NCBI GenBank assembly: GCA_900547835.1
Contig: URIJ01000047.1
Span: forward strand, 1-12,383
Source: an uncultured Collinsella sp.
Lineage (GTDB): Bacteria > Actinomycetota > Coriobacteriia > Coriobacteriales > Coriobacteriaceae
Length of the DNA: 12,383 nt
Direction: 5' to 3'
Numbering within the stretch: position 1 is the first letter of the stretch; every line of letters starts with the position of its first letter. The position numbers were made by a program, and so were the translations under genes. Positions 1-5,423 of the stretch are shown here, in pieces. The notes beneath the pieces are model-generated. The model was not told the DNA's origin. It searched no databases and saw nothing but the letters and a program-made list of their open reading frames with translations.

Positions 1-48
1 CCAGCTAGATAAAGATTTATACAGTCTTTAGGCTACCGCGGCGATATG
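1..48. other. Short edge segment, nothing recognised
   Basis: These 48 bases precede the palindrome downstream of the nitroreductase gene. I see no gene and no convincing promoter. A TATAAA-like string on the minus strand has no matching -35 box. Confidence 0.4.
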
Positions 49-83
49 GAATGTGGCAAAGGGACTGTCCCCTTGTCACATTC
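49..83. repeat. 35-nt interspersed-type palindrome with GGGACWGTCCC core, possible terminator
   Basis: The 35 bases form an imperfect palindrome centred on position 66. Arms of the type GAATGTGnCAAnGGGAC close on an A/T centre. It begins one base beyond the stop codon of the minus-strand nitroreductase gene, so the transcript would fold into a strong hairpin immediately after translation ends. No T-run follows, so intrinsic termination is uncertain. Palindromes of this kind are commonly dispersed in intergenic positions of gut bacterial genomes, often as REP-like elements. That class assignment is from general knowledge and was not checked here. Confidence 0.6.
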
Positions 84-84
84 G

Positions 85-933
85 TCATTTTCCGAGCCAG
101 TTTTTAAACCACCACTCCATGGATCGGCTCATCTCGGCCATAAAAGGACTGGTGTGTTTGCGGGTGTAGATATCCACCACGCGCTCGCCCACCTCGCGGG
201 CGTGCGGGCGAAACATCGCATCCATCTCGGCCACCTGCGCATCCATGGTCGCGGTATCGGCGCGGCGATAGCGCTCCTCGTGCACCAGGTTCACCACGGG
301 GTGCGCGATTGCCGGGCGCTCCTTACGGGGCGTGCCGATGATGAGCATCGACAGCGGCATGGTATAGGGCGGCAGATCGAGCAGCTCGGCGACTTCCTCG
401 GCATTCTCGACGATATCACCGATGTAGCAGCTCCCTAGCCCCAAGGCCTCGGCGGCAACCACGGCGTTTTGCGCGGCGATCACGGCATCCTGCGCCGCGA
501 TGGCAAAGTCGCCCAGACCTGGCGCGCGGCGGGGCGCCTTGCCCGTGCGCTCGACAAACTCGGGCTCAAAGCAGCCCACGTGCTCAAACAGATCGATCCA
601 CTTGGCATAATCGACCACAAATATTAGTGCCCAGGGCGCCTTGGCGATCATGGGCTGGTGGTCGCACAGGTCAGCCAGACGGTCCAGCGTAGCCTGCTCG
701 CGAATGCTCACGATGGAATACATCATCATGGCGCCCGCCGACGGCGCGCGACTCGCCGCATGCAAAATCGCCGCACGCTGCTCGTCGGTCACCGCCACGG
801 GACGGTCGTCGTCATCACGCGCGAAGGCACGCGTGGAGGAACGGTGCTCCAACGTGTCCAGCACCGCATTGCCCGTGGTCTCGACCGGATAGCCACACGT
901 ATCCACAGCCTTGGTGCAAACCTGCTCGCCCAT
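85..933 (-). CDS. Nitroreductase family protein (FMN-dependent oxidoreductase)
   Basis: Predicted cytoplasmic flavoenzyme of 282 aa that would use NAD(P)H to reduce nitro-compounds, quinones or related acceptors; the natural substrate cannot be read from sequence. The family is shown by the N-terminal FMN-phosphate motif RSSTRAF (residues 31-37), the second flavin-contact segment SRAPSAGAM (61-69), and the glycine-rich GLGSCYIGD stretch (165-173) followed by a leucine-rich helix and the LIIGTP strand (197-202). The C-terminus (about 225-282) extends beyond the usual nitroreductase core and is rich in charged and aromatic residues; its role is unknown. The ATG at 933 is preceded by a GAGG ribosome-binding site 8 nt upstream. 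The gene stands alone and is divergent from the LTA-synthase-like gene. Family is secure, specific reaction is not. Confidence 0.93.
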   Translation of the reverse strand: MGEQVCTKAVDTCGYPVETTGNAVLDTLEHRSSTRAFARDDDDRPVAVTDEQRAAILHAASRAPSAGAMMMYSIVSIREQATLDRLADLCDHQPMIAKAPWALIFVVDYAKWIDLFEHVGCFEPEFVERTGKAPRRAPGLGDFAIAAQDAVIAAQNAVVAAEALGLGSCYIGDIVENAEEVAELLDLPPYTMPLSMLIIGTPRKERPAIAHPVVNLVHEERYRRADTATMDAQVAEMDAMFRPHAREVGERVVDIYTRKHTSPFMAEMSRSMEWWFKNWLGK

Positions 934-1147
934 AGCTCTATCCTCGCTAATTCTTTAAGAAGCCTTTACGTTTCCGTGTAATTCCCGTCCATTATCGCGC
1001 AGGTCGCCATTCCATTGCGCAACACCGCCGCACGCGCGCGTTATTATGGCTGATTGTTGTACGCAGCCCTCAAATGCTGCGCATATCTTGGTAACAATCG
1101 GGTAAACCCCCGCTTTCGTAGGTTTTAAGTTTGTGAGGAGTCTCAGC
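934..1147. promoter_or_regulatory. Divergent intergenic region between nitroreductase and LTA-synthase-like genes
   Basis: This 214-base gap must hold the promoters of both divergent genes. On the minus strand, GATAAT (996-991) is a fair -10 box for the nitroreductase but lacks a good -35 at 17 bp. On the plus strand, TTGTAC (1057-1062) and TATCTT (1084-1089) are 21 bp apart, which is too wide for a standard promoter. A small GCAGC/GCTGC hairpin lies at about 1064-1080. I cannot fix a transcription start for either gene. Confidence 0.4.
1135..1147 (+). promoter_or_regulatory. Ribosome-binding site that decides the LTA-synthase-like start
   Basis: GAGGAG at 1135-1140 lies 7 nt before the ATG at 1148. 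An in-frame GTG at 1133 would overlap this Shine-Dalgarno sequence and has no good site of its own, so the ATG at 1148 is preferred. Confidence 0.75.
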
Positions 1148-3448
1148 ATGTTCGCTGCCGCCATCTCGCTCGTCGGTCTTGCGGCGACCGTCTACCTTGT
1201 TTTGCGCGAGGCCAAGACCATTCGCGCTCAGTCGGGCACCGTTGCCAAAAGCGCTCTTGGGTGGAGCGTCGCCTTCGGCCTGTTCCAGCTCTTTTTGACC
1301 ATTTGGGGCGCCATTGGCCTCGTCGCCCAAAACGAGCCGCTCGCCTTTGTGATGCTCATCCTGACCAACGCCATTCTCACCGGCTGCGCTTGGGCAAGCA
1401 TCGCCCGCGACCGCATCGCCCCGCGCGTCTTTGCGTTCGCCTCGACCGACGCCCCCGCCCCCACGGGCAAGCTCGCCCGCCTGCGCGGCGCCTTTGTGGG
1501 CAAGCCGCTTGTCGCCGCCGTGCTGTTCCTGCTGCTCGCCGGCGTCTTTGCGCTGCTGGGCATGGAGGTCTCGTCCAACCACGACTTTACCTGGGTCTAC
1601 CCCCTGTGCATCCTGCTCGAGTGGGCCATCATCACCGCGCTTATGGCCGGCCTGTTCTTCCTGTTCCAGCGCCACGGCGCAGCTCCCGCGGTCCTGGCCT
1701 TTGCCCTCTTTGTCCTGGGCATTGCCGAGTTCTTCGTCATCACGTTTAAATCCATGCCCATCCAGCCGGGCGACCTTTCGGCCATCTCCACCGCCGCCGC
1801 GGTCGCCGGCACCGGCTACACCTTCTCCATCTCGCTGTTCTGTGTGCTGTCCATGGGCTTTACCGCCATCGCCATGCTGCTGTGCGAGTACGCCGGCCTG
1901 GTGGCACCGCACCGTCAGAAGGGTGCCGCCAACGCCAAGCGCATGCTGCTCACCAACCTGCTCGTCGCCGTGCTGTGCTTGGGCGGCGTGACCGCGCACG
2001 TCACGCTTATCGACTACTACAACACCCTCGGCATCACTGTCTACACCTGGCGCCCGCTCGAGAGCTACTGGCGCGAGGGCTACCTGCCTGCCTTTATTAG
2101 TGCAGCGCAGTCCATCAAGCCGCCCAAACCCGCCGACTACTCCGTCGACGATGCCAAGGCCACGCTCAAAAAGTACGCCAAGGCCTACGACAAGTCCGAT
2201 GCCGCTAAGAGTGACGAGCGCGCCGCCGCAAAGGAGCAGTTCGACAGCGAGAAGCCCACGGTCATCGCCATCATGAACGAGACCTTCTCGGACCTGTCGA
2301 TCTACCAGAACATGCGCGCCGGCTACGAGGGCCCGCAGTACTTTAAGAACCTGTCAAACTGCCTCAGCCGCGGCAAGCTCTACGTGAGCGCCTACGGCGG
2401 CGGTACCGCCAATACCGAGTTTGAGTTTATGACCGGCAACTCCATGGCCAACCTGGGCTCGGGCGTGTACCCCTACACCATCTACAACATGGAGACGACC
2501 GAGAACCTGGCCGAGCAGTTCAAGTCGCTCGGCTACGCCACCACGGCCATGCACCCCAACCACGCGACCAACTGGAACCGCGAGAATGTGTACAAGGACT
2601 TTGGCTTTGACCAGTTCCTGTCCATCAACGACTTCCAGGGCGCCGATACCCTGCGCGGCATGGTGACCGACCAGGCGACCTACGACAAGATTCTTGAGTT
2701 GCTCAACCAGAACGCCGACCCACAGTTCATCTTCGACGTGACCATGCAGAACCACTCGGGCTACGACACGGGCCTGCTGCCGGTCGACAAGCAGATGCAT
2801 CTGAATATCGACACGACCGACCTGGACGCCAAGACCGTCGAGGACGGCACGCTGTCCGATGTCGACGAGTATGTCTCGTGCATCGAGCAGTCCGACCAGG
2901 CACTGCACTACTTCCTCAATGCTCTGAGCAAGCTCGACCGCAAGGTTGTCGTGGTGTTCTGGGGCGATCACCAGCCGTTCTTCCCGTCCAAGTTCAACGA
3001 TAAGTGGTTTACCGGCGAGGACGACGCCACCCACCAGGAGCGCCTGTGGCAGACCGACTACATCATCTGGGCCAACTACGACGTTGCCGGCTGCGACCAG
3101 ACGAGCGAGGTCGACGACCTGTCCACCAACTACCTGTCCACGCAGCTTATGCAGCTGATCGGCGCACCGCTGACCGACTACCAGAAAGCGCACATGACGC
3201 TGCGCGAGTCGCTGCCCGCCATCAACTCGGTGGGCTACGAGGACGCCAGCCTGCGCTGGGCGCTCTCCTCCAACGTCACCGGCGACGACGCCGTTGCCGC
3301 CGCTGCCACCAAGGCGCGCGAGGATTACGCCAAGATGCAGTACTACGAGATGTTCCGCGACGGCAAGAACGTGTACACCGAGCACTTCCAGACCGAGGCC
3401 AACGAGACCGACCCCAACCTGGCACCGGGTACGACCAAGATCAAGTAG
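1148..3448 (+). CDS. LTA synthase / phosphoglycerol transferase family membrane protein
   Basis: A 766-aa polytopic membrane enzyme with a large extracellular alkaline-phosphatase-fold domain, predicted to transfer phosphoglycerol-type groups onto a cell-envelope polymer or glycolipid. Hydrophobic segments lie at about residues 1-19, 35-59, 64-85, 120-141, 147-173, 180-200, 224-250 and 265-288, more than the five typical of LtaS. PIQPGDLSAI (204-213) matches the conserved loop of this family. The catalytic domain shows the metal-binding Glu in MNETFSDLS (E378), the GGGTANTEFE motif with the probable nucleophile T420, the HPNH...NWNR segment, and WGDHQP (D607, H608). All key residues appear intact. 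The start at 1148 is set by GAGGAG. It is a single gene, convergent with the fibre operon; its 3' end runs into a structured element 20 nt after the stop. The exact polymer made is unknown. Confidence 0.92.
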   Translation: MFAAAISLVGLAATVYLVLREAKTIRAQSGTVAKSALGWSVAFGLFQLFLTIWGAIGLVAQNEPLAFVMLILTNAILTGCAWASIARDRIAPRVFAFASTDAPAPTGKLARLRGAFVGKPLVAAVLFLLLAGVFALLGMEVSSNHDFTWVYPLCILLEWAIITALMAGLFFLFQRHGAAPAVLAFALFVLGIAEFFVITFKSMPIQPGDLSAISTAAAVAGTGYTFSISLFCVLSMGFTAIAMLLCEYAGLVAPHRQKGAANAKRMLLTNLLVAVLCLGGVTAHVTLIDYYNTLGITVYTWRPLESYWREGYLPAFISAAQSIKPPKPADYSVDDAKATLKKYAKAYDKSDAAKSDERAAAKEQFDSEKPTVIAIMNETFSDLSIYQNMRAGYEGPQYFKNLSNCLSRGKLYVSAYGGGTANTEFEFMTGNSMANLGSGVYPYTIYNMETTENLAEQFKSLGYATTAMHPNHATNWNRENVYKDFGFDQFLSINDFQGADTLRGMVTDQATYDKILELLNQNADPQFIFDVTMQNHSGYDTGLLPVDKQMHLNIDTTDLDAKTVEDGTLSDVDEYVSCIEQSDQALHYFLNALSKLDRKVVVVFWGDHQPFFPSKFNDKWFTGEDDATHQERLWQTDYIIWANYDVAGCDQTSEVDDLSTNYLSTQLMQLIGAPLTDYQKAHMTLRESLPAINSVGYEDASLRWALSSNVTGDDAVAAAATKAREDYAKMQYYEMFRDGKNVYTEHFQTEANETDPNLAPGTTKIK

Positions 3449-3468
3449 CGAGTCCTTCGACCTGGTTC

Positions 3469-3597
3469 GTCTGCCCGGCGGCGCGGAATGTTAGGTTCCC
3501 TGCTCGGGCAGTCCTGCTCGCACGGAGAGCACATTAAGTGCTCTCCGGCTCGTGCGGAACTCGCGATGAACCTTACATTCCGCGCCGACGGGCAGAC
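3469..3597 (+). repeat. Long-stem structured element, copy A (77-nt core inside 30-bp arms)
   Basis: Begins 20 nt after the LTA-synthase-like stop codon. The outer arms 3469-3498 and 3568-3597 are inverted repeats matching at 28 of 30 positions. They enclose a core (3495-3571, 77 nt including the arm ends) with a CTGC/GCAG mini-hairpin, a perfect 9-bp hairpin at 3524-3546 with an ATTAA loop, and the conserved end GCGGAACTCGCGATGAAC. Copy B at 4008-4130, on the other strand, has a core of exactly the same length and the same conserved blocks. It is probably a folded 3'-UTR RNA or a small mobile hairpin. No T-run follows, so it is unlikely to be a simple intrinsic terminator. Confidence 0.75.
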
Positions 3598-3651
3598 GCC
3601 TCGGTGTTGAAGCGCGGCTTGTCATGAAAGCATCCGCAACATATATAAGTT

Positions 3652-3680
3652 GAAGGCCACATTAAGTGGCCTTCTTTATA
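3652..3680 (+). terminator. Intrinsic terminator hairpin after the LTA-synthase-like gene
   Basis: The 9-bp perfect stem GAAGGCCAC/GTGGCCTTC (3652-3660 with 3666-3674) closes on an ATTAA loop and is followed on the plus strand by TTTATATT. It is nearly identical to the inner hairpin of copy B and shares the CACATTAAGTG centre with copy A. It is the best candidate for ending the 1148-3448 transcript. Confidence 0.65.
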
Positions 3681-3683
3681 TTC

Positions 3684-3949
3684 GGAAAGTGTGTCCCGGA
3701 ATCTGCCTTCGGAATGGGACGCAGTTTCCGCTTGAGGGCCTGTTGGGAAAGCGCATCCCACTTCAAGAGAAAATTCCGGGTCGCACTTTCCGCTAAGGCT
3801 CTCAACCGGAAAGTGCATCCCATTCCAAGCCTTAATTCCGGGACATAGTTTCCGGACAAGACATCAACCGGAAAGTGGGGACCACTCTGAGCGCCGATTC
3901 TGGGACACACTTTCCGAAACCCCGCCCATCCGGAAAGCCCGTCCCACTC
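3684..3949. repeat. 62-bp period tandem array of alternating inverted GGAAAG...GTCCC motifs
   Basis: Units start at 3684, 3746, 3808, 3870 and 3932, exactly 62 bp apart; the fifth is partial. In every full unit, positions 1-14 carry a GGAAAGYGnnTCCC-like motif (diverged to GGAAAGTGGGGACC in unit 4), and positions 33-46 carry its reverse complement, GGGnCnnAnTTTCC. The bases between the motifs and the 16 bp at the unit end vary. Motif centres are alternately 32 and 30 bp apart, close to three helical turns. The array has no coding signal, since 62 is not a multiple of three and the frames carry no recognisable protein. It fills the gap between the two convergent transcription units. Function unknown. 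Confidence 0.85.
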
Positions 3950-4007
3950 CGTATACATCCAGGCATGAAATCATCAGCTTATTAGGCCTTCTATCAATAA
4001 AGAGACA

Positions 4008-4130
4008 CCCTCCCGGGCGGCGGGCACGAAGTTCATCGCGAGTTCCGCACGCAAAGAAGACCACTTAATGTGGCCTTCGTCTTGCGCAGGACTGTAGAGC
4101 TGGGAACTTCGTGCCCGCCGCCCAGGAGGG
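4008..4130 (-). repeat. Long-stem structured element, copy B (77-nt core inside 27-bp arms), probable operon 3' end
   Basis: Starts 21 nt after the stop codon of the last operon gene. Arms 4104-4130 and 4008-4034 pair at 26 of 27 positions. The odd pair (4014 with 4124) is a C/A mismatch on the plus strand but a G-U wobble on the minus strand. The inner hairpin 4056-4078 (ATTAA loop read on minus) likewise has its one imperfect pair as G-U only on the minus strand. This supports a functional RNA transcribed with the operon. The core (4031-4107) is 77 nt and shares GTTCCC, CAGTCCTGC, CACATTAAGTG and GCGGAACTCGCGATGAAC with copy A. The minus strand continues with a loose T-rich run (TCTCTTTATT), so it may also terminate the operon. 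Confidence 0.75.
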
Positions 4131-4151
4131 CGTTGCGTTTAGAAGATGGAC

Positions 4152-4850
4152 CTAGCGCTTGTTCCTCCGGGACAAGAGAAGCGCGGCTATAAAAGCGATG
4201 ATGGCAAGCGCCAGCAACACCAAAAGCAAAGCGAGCGTGTTGTCGCCCGTTGCCGCCAGACCAAGCAAGCCGGGCTTCTTGCTGCCAGCAGGTTGTACGG
4301 GGATCTTCTCGCCATCGTCTTCGGCGGTGATTTCCCAGCGAATTGCCTTGTTTGCGTCGGCAAGCTCGTTGCCCACCGACGTCGGGACACTTAGTTGCAA
4401 ATTGAGCACCGTGCTGCCATCGCTCGTAAACGTTGCGACCTGCGTGGGATAGGCAAACACGCTGCCCGGCGTTCCCGTCTGGAGCCAACCGGCAGACGCA
4501 TCGCCCGCCGACGCTGTCAAGGTAATGGGCGACAGCAGGTGTGCCGTCTCGTGATCGATAACGGCCCGCACAAACACGCGCACCTGGGACTTTACGCCCG
4601 TGGCACAAACCTCAATCTGCTGCTCGCGCACATCGCCGGGCATTAGATCTTTAAAGGCTGGAAACAGATCGGGCTCCCCTGAGGAGCCCGTCGCCCCCGA
4701 GACCGTCAGCTGGCGCGTATTTCCGTCATACGCAATCGCGGGCGTATCGGCGAACGCACGGGCAGGAACGGCGAGCGCGACCACGCAGAAAATGGCCGCG
4801 ACCACGCAACGCACGGAGCGCGCAACGCCTTTGCGAATCGGGAACGCCAT
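4152..4850 (-). CDS. Sortase-anchored surface protein with LAATG sorting signal (operon gene 5)
   Basis: Predicted cell-wall protein of 232 aa. It has a signal peptide with hydrophobic core about residues 13-31 and probable cleavage after ARAFA (35). The extracellular body (36-195) contains LFPAFKDLMPGDVREQQIEV (62-81), a PGD-type beta-sandwich opening often seen in proteins encoded beside TasA/camelysin-like subunits. The C-terminus is a sorting signal: LAATG (198-202), a hydrophobic helix (205-226) and the basic tail SRRNKR. The LAxTG form resembles class E-type sortase motifs rather than canonical LPxTG. The ATG at 4850 lies 2 nt after the stop of the previous gene and has GGAGG 9 nt upstream; a longer start at 4907 would lie inside that gene and place the signal peptide internally. 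Probable role, inferred from context: wall anchor for the fibre complex. Function otherwise unknown. Confidence 0.85.
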   Translation of the reverse strand: MAFPIRKGVARSVRCVVAAIFCVVALAVPARAFADTPAIAYDGNTRQLTVSGATGSSGEPDLFPAFKDLMPGDVREQQIEVCATGVKSQVRVFVRAVIDHETAHLLSPITLTASAGDASAGWLQTGTPGSVFAYPTQVATFTSDGSTVLNLQLSVPTSVGNELADANKAIRWEITAEDDGEKIPVQPAGSKKPGLLGLAATGDNTLALLLVLLALAIIAFIAALLLSRRNKR

Positions 4851-4852
4851 AC

Positions 4853-5422
4853 TCACGCACCTCCGTGCGGCGGCACCAGCACGCCATCTTTGACCGTACA
4901 GTTCCATGCCTCGGTGACCGCATCGTCGGGCGTAGACTGAATCGCTTGGGTCGAGATGTCAACGACTAGGTTTTTACCATCTGCCTTCTTCTCGGACACG
5001 CCCTTGATGAGCACGCCCGTCTTGTCGAGCGGCGCAACAGGAGACGTCCAGTAGTAGAACCCGTCGGCCGAGCGAACCCAAGACGAGGCGCTGCCAGTAG
5101 TTGAGGCATTGGACACGTTGCCCCACACAATGGCGTAGTCGGTACCCTCGACCGGCTCATCCCACAGGCGTGCGCCATCCTTGTCCTGCCAGTAGATATC
5201 CACCGCAGCACGCAGGTATGCCGGAGCCGAGCCCTTGTTTGTAATCGTGACATCGCTCTTCACGTTGCCATTGAGCTTCTCGTCTACCGAGGGCGCCACC
5301 GAACCAAAGCTAAACTCGTTGACCAGCACGCCCGTAACCGAAAGCCACGCAAAGGTACCGGCGGCGCCAGCCAACAGGAGAACGCCAACAAGGAGGGCAA
5401 CGATCTGCTTGCGCTTAGTCAT
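4853..5422 (-). CDS. Minor exported protein with SipW-type signal peptide (operon gene 4)
   Basis: A 189-aa protein. The N-terminus has a basic MTKRK, a hydrophobic core, then AGTFAWLSVTGVLVNEFSFG (21-40), the pattern of SipW-dependent signal peptides (small residue, Ala-Trp-Leu, then Asn-x-Phe-x-x-Gly). The mature part is beta-rich with APAYLRAAVDIYW (66-78) and DGFYYWTSP (120-128), and ends with a DISTQAIQ...AW segment (155-173). These blocks recur in the 215-aa protein at 10902-11549, so the two are probably paralogues. There is no sorting signal or C-terminal membrane helix. The ATG at 5422 is 1 nt from the stop of the giant gene, with GGAGG about 10 nt upstream. Likely an accessory or linker subunit of the TasA-like structure; this role is inferred. 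Confidence 0.82.
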   Translation of the reverse strand: MTKRKQIVALLVGVLLLAGAAGTFAWLSVTGVLVNEFSFGSVAPSVDEKLNGNVKSDVTITNKGSAPAYLRAAVDIYWQDKDGARLWDEPVEGTDYAIVWGNVSNASTTGSASSWVRSADGFYYWTSPVAPLDKTGVLIKGVSEKKADGKNLVVDISTQAIQSTPDDAVTEAWNCTVKDGVLVPPHGGA

Positions 5423-5423
5423 C

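Noticed and set aside
1070..1999. Minus-strand open frame rich in Gly, Gln, Glu and Asp
   Set aside because: Lies opposite membrane segments of the LTA-synthase-like gene; the low-complexity hydrophilic composition is the mirror of hydrophobic codons.
2354..3385. Minus-strand open frame opposite the LTA-synthase-like gene
   Set aside because: Overlaps the conserved catalytic domain on the other strand; its Val/Gly/His-rich composition is typical of an antisense frame.
3469..3597. tRNA-like or cloverleaf RNA gene in copy A
   Set aside because: The fold has several stems, but there is no CCA end, no T-loop GTTCRA in the right place and no anticodon arm of normal geometry.
3684..3949. CRISPR array
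   Set aside because: The motifs alternate in orientation, the repeats are imperfect, each unit contains both a motif and its inverse, and no cas gene is nearby.
3573..3958. Small open frames across the 62-bp array
   Set aside because: They run through tandem repeats whose unit is not a multiple of three, and have no ribosome-binding sites or recognisable protein.
4033..4608. Minus-strand 191-aa frame overlapping the anchor gene
   Set aside because: Out of frame with the LAATG protein, which has signal peptide, sorting signal and ribosome-binding site; this frame has none.
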